In this document: piece by piece, positions 8,166 through 18,032 of the stretch | Numbering within the stretch: position 1 is the first letter of the stretch | Layout of the letters: every line of letters starts with the position of its first letter | Source: CG2-30-46-19 sp034414555 | GTDB lineage: Bacteria > Chloroflexota > Dehalococcoidia > GIF9 > AB-539-J10 | Reading direction: 5' to 3' | NCBI GenBank assembly: GCA_034414555.1 | Contig: DAOUMA010000004.1 | Coordinates: 1 to 48,203, forward strand | DNA length: 48,203 nt | Program-made: the position numbers and the translations under genes | The notes under the pieces: model-generated | Database searches by the model: none | The model's input: the letters and a program-made list of their open reading frames with translations, nothing else | What the model was told of the DNA's origin: nothing

Positions 8166-11100
8166 ATGAGCATAGTGAATAATAGAGCTAAATTTATAAA
8201 GCTATTATCATGGCTGCTTGGTTTTTCTCTACTTTTGAGCTTTTTCCCGCTGGTTGGCAGCCAGCCAGTTTCAGCCAACCCAGATAGGCTAAAGTGGTCT
8301 GTCGTTGACACTCCCAGTGAAGAAGGAAATGTAGTGGTCAGCCCCAGCGAGATAAATGCCTTTGCTATTAGCCTTAATGATACCTTCTATGCCATAGATA
8401 TTCCCAATGAGAAGATTTACAAGTCCGTGGATGCTGGCGTTACCTGGGAAAACATAACCGATGCTCTCATTCGAGACGGAGCCAGTTTGCCCGCCTGGGA
8501 TATCGCTGTTGCCCCGGATGACTCCAATTTGGTAGCTGTGGTCACCGATAACAGGACAGCGGTTTATTTATCCGATGATGGCGGGAATAGCTGGCAAGAT
8601 AGTGGAGTTCCTGATTTAAATGGCACGCTTATCTCAGATATCGCCATCTCTCCCAAATATGACGACACCTATGACGTTGCCATAGGCACCAGGTATCCCA
8701 ACAATGCCACCGATGGTGATGTCTGGGTAATTACGCTGGGAAGTCCTGGCGGCTGGAAAGCCCAAAATTTACAGATAGACCCTAATACTACCGGCACCGG
8801 CGCTGATGTAAGCACAGTCCGCTTCTCTCCTAACTATGCCGGAGACAAAAGCATACTCGCCATCGCCTCCTCAGCAAACGATATTTCTCAACGGAAAAAC
8901 GGGACATTCCTCTGCACTGGAGAAAGGAATACTGCAAGCAAAAATACAACATGGACCACATTCATAGAAATCAGCTCGGGGAATTCACCAGACGAAAATG
9001 AAATCATTTTCTCCGATTTAGCCCTCCCTTCCGAGGATTACTCCAAAGGTAGCAACTGGATTGCCTATGCCAGCTATTACTCTAATTCTACCACTGGATG
9101 CGATGACGCATATCGGATAGAAGAAGCTGGCGGACAGGTATACCGGTTGAAGGTCAAAGGAGGCAATGAGGTTGGCATAGCTTCGATTGCTTACCAAGGG
9201 GGCATACTCTTTGCCGGGGAGGTATTAGCCAAAAATGACCCCCCCGATGCCTTAATTCATATTTGTTCCAATCCCACAGAATGTCCCCCAAAGTGGAAAG
9301 ATCCCACCAAACAACCCACTGGCGGCGCTTCCTCTGGTCGTGCCAACGCGCAGGTTGCCTCGTTGACCAGTGGCGTACTTTACTGCGTTACAAGCACAAA
9401 TAATGTAACCAACGCTACAGCATGGGCAAACATGGCTCTCCCTGATGGTCCATGGCAGGGGCAAGCTTGCGATGAAAGTGCCTTTTCCAAAAGTGAAGAT
9501 GGCGGCGATACCTGGAATCAGCTCAGCCTGATAGATACCAAAATAACCTTCCTTTGCGATTATGCCTTCTGCGCCAATAACACTATCCTCTATTTATCCT
9601 CGATAAATAAGAATGGTCCCGCTTTTGATAGTATATGGCGAACTGAGAAGACTGAAAACGAGGCACTGACCAAGACCTGGCAGCGGGTGCTCTGCCTTGA
9701 TGGAGGGGATAACATAATCTTGAGACCCACTCCCGAGTGGGTGGAAAAGGAGCAAATTTACTTTGCTGTGCCCGGCACCAATAATGTGCAGTATTCCGAG
9801 GATGCAGGGCAGACCTGGGAGAAGGTCTGGGATTGCCCTGCAGTCACCGATTTGGCGGTGGTGAGCGATAAATTGCTGTATATCCTAAATGATAATGTAT
9901 TAAATAGGCGCAGTTGGAACGAGACACTATGGGGAGGCATCTGGGAATGGCAAACCAACATAGACACTGGACTTCCTTCAGGAGATGCCGTGATTGCCTA
10001 TGGCGAGCATTATGTGTTCGTTTCTGAAAAAGGGGGGAAAAGCAGGATAGCCTATTCCAGCGATGGCGGGGAAATCTTTAATGTTACCGAGTCTTTACCA
10101 GAGCCAGGCGAAATTCAGCTCGCTGTGGATGAAGAATTCAATAGCAACAAATTTATCTATGCCGCCAGTGATGGTAGTTCCAGCGACATTTATCGCTGGG
10201 CCATTGGCGCCAGTACATCATGGCAGGAAATGAATACCCCATACAAGGGCTTTCACGGACTGTCTCAAATAGACGAAGTCCTTTACGGAGCTTATAGTTA
10301 TGGTCCCGGTGTTGCCCGCACTCTCGTCCCTCATTTGGAAACCATCGCGGTAACCGATTGGGATACCACCGATGTCGGGTTAACTTCAGGAGTAACATTC
10401 AAGTCAAGGTCATTAAAAGCAATTAGCAATGAAGATGTCGAGTTGTGGGCTATTGACGGAGCAAACTATGTCTTTCCCAATGAAGAAGGCTGTTTATGGG
10501 TTTATACTGACGCCTTTGTGCTGGAAACACCCTGGCCGAATACGCCATCGCTGGACGAATCGCTGCCCTGTGATGAATGCACCTGTCGAGCAGAGGCTTT
10601 TTGTTTTCGCTGGCGAATGCTACCTTCGACTGAAAAATATGAGCTGTGGATAGCTCTGGATGAAAACTTCACTGCCATAATACACAAAGAGGTAGATATA
10701 ACTCCCGCCGCCCAAGGTGCTCCTGCCTGGTGTCCATCATCGAGCTCAGTTGAGTTTATTTGCGGTGAAACTTATTTCTGGAAAGTAAGAAGTTGTGAAA
10801 GCACTGAAGGGGAACGCATCCACAGTCGGTGGTCACCGACAATGAAGTTCACGGTAAAGGAATGTTCGGCATCGGAAGGAGAGGTATATCTCGCCCCTCT
10901 ATTGCTTGTCCCTGAGATCGGCGCAAAGAATATCGGACGTTCACCCACCTTCTCCTGGAAAGGGTTTCCCCCCACCACTGAATATGAGTTTATCCTCGCT
11001 ACGGACAATGCCTTAAACCAGGTGGTAGTGAATGAAAAGGTGTCTACCACAACCTATCAATATAAAGGGTATCTAAACTGGGGCACGACTTATTATTGGC

Positions 11101-11276
11101 AAGTAAGAGCTATTGACCCTGTGCTCAGTGAGTCAAGCATAGGCACTTTTACAGTAATGCCCATGCCCGAACCAGCAGCACCGACACCATCAACCCCATC
11201 ATGGATATGGATCACTATAGGATTACTTGCCTTCCTGGATGTAGGGATTATCGCCTTTTGTCTCATCAAGCGATAA
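8166..11276 (+). CDS. Exported, C-terminally anchored BNR/fibronectin-like surface protein
   Basis: This 1036-residue protein has an N-terminal signal peptide (basic start, hydrophobic stretch at about 14-30, cleavage near SANPD) and a C-terminal membrane helix (about 1014-1034) ending in KR, so most of it should face outward. The body carries several Asp-box/BNR motifs, SxDxGxTW-like: SVDAGVTW, SDDGGNSW, SEDGGDTW, SEDAGQTW. These mark a beta-propeller of the sortilin/exo-sialidase kind. Two fibronectin-like segments follow (about 800-905 and 920-1000, with CFRWR and YYWQVRA strands). No catalytic residues of sialidases are evident. It is probably an S-layer or surface glycoprotein. No SD is seen before the ATG; a TATTGT box lies 6 nt upstream. 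Confidence 0.75.
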   Translation: MSIVNNRAKFIKLLSWLLGFSLLLSFFPLVGSQPVSANPDRLKWSVVDTPSEEGNVVVSPSEINAFAISLNDTFYAIDIPNEKIYKSVDAGVTWENITDALIRDGASLPAWDIAVAPDDSNLVAVVTDNRTAVYLSDDGGNSWQDSGVPDLNGTLISDIAISPKYDDTYDVAIGTRYPNNATDGDVWVITLGSPGGWKAQNLQIDPNTTGTGADVSTVRFSPNYAGDKSILAIASSANDISQRKNGTFLCTGERNTASKNTTWTTFIEISSGNSPDENEIIFSDLALPSEDYSKGSNWIAYASYYSNSTTGCDDAYRIEEAGGQVYRLKVKGGNEVGIASIAYQGGILFAGEVLAKNDPPDALIHICSNPTECPPKWKDPTKQPTGGASSGRANAQVASLTSGVLYCVTSTNNVTNATAWANMALPDGPWQGQACDESAFSKSEDGGDTWNQLSLIDTKITFLCDYAFCANNTILYLSSINKNGPAFDSIWRTEKTENEALTKTWQRVLCLDGGDNIILRPTPEWVEKEQIYFAVPGTNNVQYSEDAGQTWEKVWDCPAVTDLAVVSDKLLYILNDNVLNRRSWNETLWGGIWEWQTNIDTGLPSGDAVIAYGEHYVFVSEKGGKSRIAYSSDGGEIFNVTESLPEPGEIQLAVDEEFNSNKFIYAASDGSSSDIYRWAIGASTSWQEMNTPYKGFHGLSQIDEVLYGAYSYGPGVARTLVPHLETIAVTDWDTTDVGLTSGVTFKSRSLKAISNEDVELWAIDGANYVFPNEEGCLWVYTDAFVLETPWPNTPSLDESLPCDECTCRAEAFCFRWRMLPSTEKYELWIALDENFTAIIHKEVDITPAAQGAPAWCPSSSSVEFICGETYFWKVRSCESTEGERIHSRWSPTMKFTVKECSASEGEVYLAPLLLVPEIGAKNIGRSPTFSWKGFPPTTEYEFILATDNALNQVVVNEKVSTTTYQYKGYLNWGTTYYWQVRAIDPVLSESSIGTFTVMPMPEPAAPTPSTPSWIWITIGLLAFLDVGIIAFCLIKR

Positions 11277-11398
11277 AATAAGTTCAACACATCGTCTAAT
11301 CCGCCACGAGCAGTATGTCATGAGCTTACTTTAAGTGAGACTGTTTACTAACCTCACCCCTCTTATCCCCTCTCCTTCTCAGTTTACTTTAGTCCTTC

Positions 11399-11426
11399 TT
11401 GACACCTTTAGAACTTATGTTAATAA
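11399..11426 (+). promoter_or_regulatory. Promoter for the c-di-GMP enzyme
   Basis: TTGACA at 11399-11404 and TAATAA at 11421-11426 are 16 bp apart, with an extended -10 TG at 11418-11419. The ATG at 11437 begins only 10 nt after the -10 box, so the mRNA may be almost leaderless if that ATG is used. Confidence 0.6.
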
Positions 11427-11436
11427 TTGTCTTGGA

Positions 11437-13590
11437 ATGAAAAGCTTCATGGAAGAAAAATACAATTATCGCCGGCAGTTGTTCAATCTTACCAGCAAAG
11501 CAGACACTGTTTCTACTTTGGAGGAATTAGGAAACAAACTAATATCTCTGCTATGTCAATCTGTGGAGTGCTGCCGAGCTTGCTTGCTTTTGCCTGAGTC
11601 TGAAGAAGGTGATTTCAGCGCGACATTCAGCTACCCTCCAGTGGAAGATAATGCGCTACAAAAGCTGAGCTTGAAACAGGACGGCACCATTGCAAACTGG
11701 CTAAGGCGAGAAGCTCGTTTTATATCCAAAGGAGACTTTGTTAAGTTAGACAGTATGAACCAGAAGGAATATGAGGATATTCATTTGGCAAAGGTAGAGA
11801 TGCTTTTCTCCTTGATGAAACAAGACGAACTTATCGCTATCCTGGCAATGGGGGAAAAACAAAACGGTAAGCTCTACGATGTTGAAGATATTGAAATAAT
11901 TGAGTTTGTTGCTTACCGCATCGCTGCCACTATGGAAAGACAATATCTTTATGAACAATTGGAGGAAAGAGAAAAGGAGCTAAGCAGCATTAGCCGTCTA
12001 ACCAATATCGTAATCTCAAGCATGGATATCAAGGGGATATTTGAAGGTTTCTCGCAGCAGTTAAAGGACATCGTTGCTATTGATTGGTCAGCGGTCACCC
12101 TGATTGAGAATGAACAACTTTGCTTTTCAGCGTTATCGGGCACTATCTCTTCACCATGGCAAACAGGGGAAAGGATACCACTGGAAGGAACAGGCAGCGA
12201 ATGGGTAATTAAACATGGAAAGAGCCTGTATGAGCCCGACCTTGGACAACACCGAATGTTTTGGACTGAAGATAACCTAGTCAAACGAGGAATTCAGTCC
12301 ATTGTCTACTCGCCACTATTAGTAACAGGCAAGAGTATTGGCACCCTGATCATCGCTAGCCGCCAGCCCGATGCTTATAGTGCCAAACAACTGCAACTCC
12401 TAGAACAACTTGCATCACAAATTGCCGCACCCATCGAGAATTCCCGACTTTACACCCAAGCAGAACAAAAGGCTCGCATTGACGACCTCACCGGATTATT
12501 TAATCGCCGTCACTTTGAGGAAAGACTCGAAGATGAAATCGCACGGCATTCCCGTTATGGCGGCATTTTCTCCATGCTTATCCTTGACCTCGATTATTTC
12601 AAGGCATATAACGATATTTACGGACATCTCGCTGGTGACAAACTTTTAAGAGAAGTAGGCAGAATTATTAAGAATTCCATCAGGAGCGCTGACCAAGCTT
12701 TTCGTTACGGTGGAGATGAATTTACCTTTATTCTGCCCGAGACGAATGTTGATGATGCTTATATGGTAGCGGAGCGGATTCGAAAAGAAATCGCTGCTGA
12801 AATGAAAGCCCGGAATATCATCCTGACTTGCAGCATCGGTCTGATCCATTATCCCTCTAACGGGACAACATTTAATACCCTTATGGAGACAGCCGATGCC
12901 GCTTTATATTACGCCAAGACTAAAGGCGGAAACCAAAGCTATATCCATTCCAAAACTCCACCTCAACCACCAGCCATGGTAAGGCAAGAGACCATGGGCA
13001 TAAGTCTAAATGCTATTTACGCCTTAACCTCAGTGGTAGAGGCCAGAGACCATTATACCTATGGACATTCACGAAAAGTTAACTCCTATGCCATAGCTTT
13101 AGCTAAAGCCATTGAACTACCCAATGACGAGATAACCAAAATAAGCGCCGCTGCTTCCCTTCACGATGTCGGTAAAATCGGCATCACCGATGACATACTC
13201 AACAAAAAGGGCAAGTTCACTAAAGAAGACTGGAAAATAATTAAAGCCCACAGCAAACTGGGGGCAAGTATTGTAGGCAGCGTGCCCGGATTAGTTCCTT
13301 GCATTCCCGCTGTCCTCTACCACCATGAGCACTACGATGGCAGTGGTTATCCTGAAGGGCTCAAGGGCGATGAAATCCCTCTAGAAGCCCGCATCCTGGC
13401 CATAGCTGATGCATTTTCGGCAATGACCTCAGCACGCCCGTATCGCGGCCCTCTATCACTTGAACAGGCTATCGAAGAGTTAAAACGCAATGCCGGCGCA
13501 CAATTCGACCCCAAGTTAGCCGAAGTTTTTATCAACCTTGTTGAATCTGGAAGCTTCGAAGAAGAAACAACAGAAATAAAAAATGATTAA
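11437..13590 (+). CDS. GAF-GAF-GGDEF-HD-GYP cyclic-di-GMP synthase/phosphodiesterase
   Basis: From the chosen start the protein has 717 residues. Two GAF-like sensor domains (about 10-170 and 190-350) are followed by a GGDEF domain with an intact YGGDEF active site and an RSAD inhibitory I-site five residues upstream. The HD-GYP domain carries HDVGKIG, HHEHYDGSGYP and a C-terminal KLAEVF element. It can thus plausibly both make and hydrolyse c-di-GMP. The frame is open back to 11335, but that part has low-complexity C/T-rich sequence and the promoter at 11399-11426 lies inside it, so ATG 11437 (or 11449) is preferred. It overlaps elp3 by 8 bp. No membrane helix or signal peptide is seen, so it should be cytosolic. 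Confidence 0.9.
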   Translation: MKSFMEEKYNYRRQLFNLTSKADTVSTLEELGNKLISLLCQSVECCRACLLLPESEEGDFSATFSYPPVEDNALQKLSLKQDGTIANWLRREARFISKGDFVKLDSMNQKEYEDIHLAKVEMLFSLMKQDELIAILAMGEKQNGKLYDVEDIEIIEFVAYRIAATMERQYLYEQLEEREKELSSISRLTNIVISSMDIKGIFEGFSQQLKDIVAIDWSAVTLIENEQLCFSALSGTISSPWQTGERIPLEGTGSEWVIKHGKSLYEPDLGQHRMFWTEDNLVKRGIQSIVYSPLLVTGKSIGTLIIASRQPDAYSAKQLQLLEQLASQIAAPIENSRLYTQAEQKARIDDLTGLFNRRHFEERLEDEIARHSRYGGIFSMLILDLDYFKAYNDIYGHLAGDKLLREVGRIIKNSIRSADQAFRYGGDEFTFILPETNVDDAYMVAERIRKEIAAEMKARNIILTCSIGLIHYPSNGTTFNTLMETADAALYYAKTKGGNQSYIHSKTPPQPPAMVRQETMGISLNAIYALTSVVEARDHYTYGHSRKVNSYAIALAKAIELPNDEITKISAAASLHDVGKIGITDDILNKKGKFTKEDWKIIKAHSKLGASIVGSVPGLVPCIPAVLYHHEHYDGSGYPEGLKGDEIPLEARILAIADAFSAMTSARPYRGPLSLEQAIEELKRNAGAQFDPKLAEVFINLVESGSFEEETTEIKND

Positions 13591-14959
13591 GACCTCGATA
13601 AAGAAGGCATCTCGCACCATTTCTGGAGTAACGCCGGTGGCAGTCATGGCAAAGCCTTTTCCTTGCCCTGGCAAGTGCGTTTATTGCCCAACTTCTGCCT
13701 GTGCCCCGAAGAGTTACACCGCGGAATCCCCGGCAGTGCTTCGTGCCCGAAAATGTAACTTTGATGCTCGAAAACAAGTGGAATACAGGCTGAATACCCT
13801 GACTGAGATGGGACATGCACTGGATAAAGTAGAATTAATTATCATGGGAGGTACTTTCCTAGCTTATCCGCGGGATTACCAGTACCAATTCATCAAGGAC
13901 TGCTATGATGGCTTAAATGGTGTCCCCTCATCTGATATAAAAGAAACCAAGAAATTGAACGAGACCGCTGAACATCGCTGTGTAGGATTATGCATCGAAA
14001 CCAGACCAGATTTCTGCGAGGAGGAAGAGATAAAGCGGATGCTTGAATTTGGCACTACCAGGGTGGAACTGGGTGTGCAAACATTAGACGACGAAATTCA
14101 TCGCCTGACAAAAAGGGGACATGGAGTGGCAGAGGTTATCTCAGCGACAAAGCTATTGCGTAATTATGGCTTTAAAGTTTACTACCATTGGATGCCAGGG
14201 TTACCTGGCTCAACCCCTGAGCATGATATGGAACTATCACAGAAGCTCTTTGATGATGAATATTTTCGCCCCGATGGGCTCAAGCTTTATCCCACGCTTG
14301 TAGTGACAGGGAGTGAACTGGAAAATTGGTATCGTGATAACCGTTACCAGCCTTATAAGGATGAACAGATGGTAGATTTATTGGCTAATATTAAAAACCT
14401 TCTTCCAAAATATGTCAGGGTCCCCAGATTAATGCGGGATATTCCCAGCAAATTCATCCTCGCTGGCTGCAGTGACCTGGCACTGAGACAAACCGTGGCA
14501 AGACGGATGAGGGAACTTAACCTCCGCTGTCAATGCACTCGCTGCCGAGAATATGGACATCGCTTGAGAGATGGCTGGATAGTCGGTGAACCGCATCTAA
14601 CCAGGTTAGAGTACGATGCTTCTCAGGGAAAGGAAATCTTCCTTTGCTATGAAGATGAAGATGAGACCCTGTTTGGTTTGTTACGGCTGAGGATAAATCC
14701 CCAAGGGCACGACAGCAATAAGGCTCTCATCAGGGAGCTGCATATCTTCGGACCTGAAGTCCCCCTGGGGGAAAAAGAGGAGCAAGCTGCCCAGCATCAA
14801 GGCTTAGGAAAAGAGCTGCTTCGAGAAGCAGAAATGATTGCTGCCGAGGAATTTCATATCACGAAATTAAGTATCCTGAGCGGTGTTGGAGTCAGAGACT
14901 ATTATCGTCCGCTAGGTTATGACTTAGAAGGCGACTACATGGTCAAACAATTAACCTGA
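13583..14959 (+). CDS. elp3: Elp3 family tRNA uridine-34 carboxymethyl synthase (radical SAM + GNAT)
   Basis: The 458-residue protein carries the Elp3 radical-SAM cluster motif CPGKCVYCP near residue 28, the GGTF element (about residue 91), the RPDFCEEEEI and GVQTL motifs, and a C-terminal GNAT acetyltransferase domain (about 370-458, with GLGKELLREAE and YYRPLGYD). Elp3 uses acetyl-CoA and SAM to form cm5U at the tRNA wobble position. A stand-alone bacterial Elp3 is characteristic of Dehalococcoides and relatives and supports the taxonomic guess. There is no SD before the start; the 8-bp overlap with the upstream gene suggests translational coupling. Confidence 0.93.
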   Translation: MIKTSIKKASRTISGVTPVAVMAKPFPCPGKCVYCPTSACAPKSYTAESPAVLRARKCNFDARKQVEYRLNTLTEMGHALDKVELIIMGGTFLAYPRDYQYQFIKDCYDGLNGVPSSDIKETKKLNETAEHRCVGLCIETRPDFCEEEEIKRMLEFGTTRVELGVQTLDDEIHRLTKRGHGVAEVISATKLLRNYGFKVYYHWMPGLPGSTPEHDMELSQKLFDDEYFRPDGLKLYPTLVVTGSELENWYRDNRYQPYKDEQMVDLLANIKNLLPKYVRVPRLMRDIPSKFILAGCSDLALRQTVARRMRELNLRCQCTRCREYGHRLRDGWIVGEPHLTRLEYDASQGKEIFLCYEDEDETLFGLLRLRINPQGHDSNKALIRELHIFGPEVPLGEKEEQAAQHQGLGKELLREAEMIAAEEFHITKLSILSGVGVRDYYRPLGYDLEGDYMVKQLT

Positions 14960-15014
14960 AGCACACCAGCAAATCTTATCCAAGTTTATCACACCTTCTT
15001 CAACCGAAACTTTA

Positions 15015-15023
15015 TGCTATAAT
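15015..15023 (+). promoter_or_regulatory. Extended -10 promoter of the C4-metabolism genes
   Basis: TGCTATAAT is a perfect extended -10 element 43 nt before the malic enzyme ATG; the -35 region is weak. An AAGGAAGGA ribosome site lies between them. Confidence 0.55.
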
Positions 15024-15066
15024 AACCACTCCAAATTACGCTTTCTAATAAGGAAGGACGATAACG

Positions 15067-16416
15067 ATGCAGAAAGTAACTAAAGAAGAGCTTCTTGCCA
15101 AGGCAAAGAAACCTGCCGATGATGCCATGAAGTTGCACTCATTCTATCACGGTAAAATGCAAACAATGCCCAAATGCCAGGTTCGTGACGTCAACGATTT
15201 TGCAATTTACTATACCCCTGGTGTAGCTGAGCCCTGCCGAGCAATACAGGCAAATGAGGAAAGATTGGGTGAGCTCACTAACAGATGGAACACCATAGCG
15301 GTGGTTTCCGACTGCACCAGAGTCCTTGGACTGGGAGATATTGGGCCTAAGGCAGGCTACCCGGTGATGGAAGGGAAGTGTCTGCTATTTAAATATCTTG
15401 GCGGGGTGGATGCCGTGCCTATTTGTCTGGATACCAAGGATCCCAATGACGTTGTTCAGGCAGTAAAATGGCTCGCGCCATCGTTCGCTGGCATCAATCT
15501 GGAGGATATTTCTTACCCCAAGTGCTTTAGCATACTGGAGAGGTGCCGGAGAGAGGTGGGAATTCCCGTATGGCACGATGATGTCCAGGGAACAGCTACG
15601 GTAATGCTGGCTGGATTAGTAAATGCTTTAAAGGTTGTAAACAAGAAAATAGGGGATTGTAAGATTGTCTTTAACGGGACTGGGGCAGCTAATACCGGTA
15701 ACTTCAGACTCCTTTGTGCTTATGGAGCTAAGCCTGAAAATAGCATAATGGTTGACAGCAAAGGCATACTTCACAAGGGAAGGAAAGACTTGGAACAAAC
15801 AAAAGAACAGCATGCTGATAAATGGAGATTCTGCGAGACTACCAATCCTGAGGGAAAAACCGGGGGGTTAACCGAGGCACTGGAAGGGGCTGATATCCTC
15901 ATCTCTTATTCCAGGTCAGGTCCGGGAGTCACTACCGCCAGGCAAGTCAAGAGGATGGCAAAAGATGCGATATGTTTTGTTTGTGCTAACCCTGTTCCTG
16001 AGATCTGGCCCTGGGAAGCCAGGGAGGCGGGCGCCAGAATTGTGGCCACAGGCAGGTCGGATTTCCCTAACCAGATAAATAACTCCATAGGCTTCCCTGC
16101 TATTTTCCGTGGTGTCCTCAATGTAGAGGCAAAGACGATCACCGATAAGATGTGCATTGTTGCTGCTGAATCACTGGCTAAATACGCTGAGGAGCAGGGC
16201 ATAAACGAAGATTATATCGCCCCAACGATGGCAGAGACTGAAGCTTTTGTTCGCGAGGCGGTGGATGTAGGAATGGAAGCTCAGAAGGAAGGCATCGCCC
16301 GGCTGAAAATCAGTCGTGATGAACTTCGCAAGAAAAGCGAGACAATGATACTCAGCGCTAAGGAGCAGGCTGACGTTTTAGTAAAGGCAGGTTGTATTGC
16401 CCCAGCAGTAACATAG
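15067..16416 (+). CDS. NAD(P)-dependent malic enzyme (oxaloacetate-decarboxylating)
   Basis: The 449-residue protein matches the short bacterial malic enzyme family. It has YTPGVAEPCRAI and VVSDCTRVLGLGDIG near the N-terminus, the NLEDISYP metal site, WHDDVQGTA, a Rossmann GTGAANTG motif and FVCANPVPEI. It interconverts malate with pyruvate and CO2. It heads a five-gene run with fumarase alpha and fumarate reductase-like genes, so it probably links pyruvate to the C4 acids. The ATG at 15067 is preceded by AAGGAAGGACG. Confidence 0.93.
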   Translation: MQKVTKEELLAKAKKPADDAMKLHSFYHGKMQTMPKCQVRDVNDFAIYYTPGVAEPCRAIQANEERLGELTNRWNTIAVVSDCTRVLGLGDIGPKAGYPVMEGKCLLFKYLGGVDAVPICLDTKDPNDVVQAVKWLAPSFAGINLEDISYPKCFSILERCRREVGIPVWHDDVQGTATVMLAGLVNALKVVNKKIGDCKIVFNGTGAANTGNFRLLCAYGAKPENSIMVDSKGILHKGRKDLEQTKEQHADKWRFCETTNPEGKTGGLTEALEGADILISYSRSGPGVTTARQVKRMAKDAICFVCANPVPEIWPWEAREAGARIVATGRSDFPNQINNSIGFPAIFRGVLNVEAKTITDKMCIVAAESLAKYAEEQGINEDYIAPTMAETEAFVREAVDVGMEAQKEGIARLKISRDELRKKSETMILSAKEQADVLVKAGCIAPAVT

Positions 16417-16439
16417 CTGAGGAGGGGTATCACGGCATT

Positions 16440-17285
16440 ATGAGAGAAATCAAAACGGAGGATATTACCAGGACAACAGCCAATTTGTTCGAGCATTCCT
16501 GCCATTACCTGCCTCAAGATGTGTTAGCTGCTCTAAAGCAAGCCAGAGCAAAAGAAAAGTCAGAAGTGGCACGCGCTGTCCTGGATAAAATTCTGGAGAA
16601 TGTCGAAATCGCCGCTGCGGAGCAAATTCCGCTATGCCAGGATACTGGTGCTGCAGTAGTTATGTTAGAACTAGGCCAAGAAGTTCACATAGTTGGCAAT
16701 GACCTCTATACAGCAGTAAATGAGGGAGTGCGTCAAGGATATGTCAACGGTTATCTCCGCAAATCCATAGTGCGTCAGCCTTTTTCAGAAAGGATAAATA
16801 CCAAAGATAACACTCCAGCGATGATTTACACCGATATAGTCCCTGGTGACAGGCTCAGAATTACAGTGATGCCTAAAGGGGGTGGCAGCGAGAATATGAG
16901 CCGCCTGATGGTGCTATCACCATCACAGGGTCGCCAGGGGATTATAGACTTTGTGGTAAACCGGGTTGATGAAGCAGGGAGCAATCCCTGCCCTCCCATT
17001 ATTGTTGGCGTGGGGATAGGGGGAACAGTAGAAAAGACAATGATGCTGGCTAAAAGAGCGCTGTTAAGAAAAGTTGGTGAGCCAAACCGAGATGCCGAAG
17101 TTGCTGCGCTAGAAAAGGAGATTCTACAGCGCGTTAATAATCTGGGCATTGGGGCAATGGGATATGGAGGCACGATCACCGCTCTGGCAGTTCACGTTGA
17201 AACTTTCCCGTGCCATATTGCTAGCTTACCCGTAGCAGTTAACTTGCAATGCTGGTGTGCCCGGCATGAAGAAGCAATCCTGTAA
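16440..17285 (+). CDS. Class I fumarate hydratase (fumarase/tartrate dehydratase), alpha subunit
   Basis: This 281-residue protein is full length for a two-subunit class I fumarase alpha chain. It shows IPLCQDTGAAVV, KGGGSENMSR, GVGIGGT and the C-terminal GAMGYGG...HVETFPCHIASLPVAVN pattern, with Cys residues for the Fe-S cluster. It hydrates fumarate to malate. The frame is open upstream to 16392 but ATG 16440 follows GAGGAGGGG and is preferred. The beta subunit gene, normally adjacent, is missing: the next gene begins 12 bp later. Confidence 0.9.
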   Translation: MREIKTEDITRTTANLFEHSCHYLPQDVLAALKQARAKEKSEVARAVLDKILENVEIAAAEQIPLCQDTGAAVVMLELGQEVHIVGNDLYTAVNEGVRQGYVNGYLRKSIVRQPFSERINTKDNTPAMIYTDIVPGDRLRITVMPKGGGSENMSRLMVLSPSQGRQGIIDFVVNRVDEAGSNPCPPIIVGVGIGGTVEKTMMLAKRALLRKVGEPNRDAEVAALEKEILQRVNNLGIGAMGYGGTITALAVHVETFPCHIASLPVAVNLQCWCARHEEAIL

Positions 17286-17297
17286 TTGGAAATAAGA

Positions 17298-18017
17298 ATG
17301 GCTGAACCTCAAGACAGTACGCAGGTCAGAGCTGAGAAAGAAGCCAAGGTGCTCGACATCTATGTTATGGGGAAACACTATCAGGTTCCCGAAGGGCTTA
17401 CTATCATGACGGCATTGGAATACTGTGGTTATAGGCTGATTCGCGGTTGTGGCTGTCGGGCTGCGTTTTGTGGTGCCTGTGGCACAGTTTATAACTTTAA
17501 AAATGACCCGGTGCTAAGGTATGCCCTTGCCTGTCAAAAGCTTGTGGAACAGGATATGTATTTAACGCAGATTCCATTCTTTCCCGCTGCCAAACCTAGC
17601 TATGATTTGGAGAAGATGGAACCAACAGGTGAGCAGCTTTTGAAAATTTACCCTGAGATGGTTACCTGCTTTGGTTGTAACAATTGCACTAAGAGCTGCC
17701 CCCAAGAGCTTGAGGTGATGGAGTTCATGTCCGCCGCTATAAGAGGTGACCTCAAAGAGGTGACAACTAAGTCCTTTGATTGTCTGATGTGTGGCCTGTG
17801 TGCTGCTCGATGCCCACAGGGTCTAGTGCCATACAATATAGCTTTGTTATGTCGGCGTTTACATGGTCGCTACGTGGTACCTCGTTCCAAACACTTGGAT
17901 GAAAGAATAGCCGAAATAGAAGCAGGTGAATTTGACGTTGAGATAGAGGAATTGCAAAAGATGAGTCTGGAAGAGCTAAAGCGACGCTTTGACGAGCGTC
18001 CAATTTTGAAGGAATAG
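17298..18017 (+). CDS. Fumarate reductase/succinate dehydrogenase-like iron-sulfur subunit
   Basis: This 239-residue protein is the usual FrdB/SdhB length. It contains a plant-type 2Fe-2S domain (RGCGCRAAFCGACGTV ... LACQK, about 50-80) and two 4Fe-4S motifs (CFGCNNCTKSCP and CLMCGLCAARCP), so it should carry electrons to the flavoprotein encoded next. ATG at 17298 is chosen over the in-frame TTG at 17286. The flavoprotein gene follows after 15 bp. The absence of FrdC/FrdD membrane anchors suggests a soluble complex. Confidence 0.85.
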   Translation: MAEPQDSTQVRAEKEAKVLDIYVMGKHYQVPEGLTIMTALEYCGYRLIRGCGCRAAFCGACGTVYNFKNDPVLRYALACQKLVEQDMYLTQIPFFPAAKPSYDLEKMEPTGEQLLKIYPEMVTCFGCNNCTKSCPQELEVMEFMSAAIRGDLKEVTTKSFDCLMCGLCAARCPQGLVPYNIALLCRRLHGRYVVPRSKHLDERIAEIEAGEFDVEIEELQKMSLEELKRRFDERPILKE

Positions 18018-18032
18018 TAGGAGGTAAGCGAT

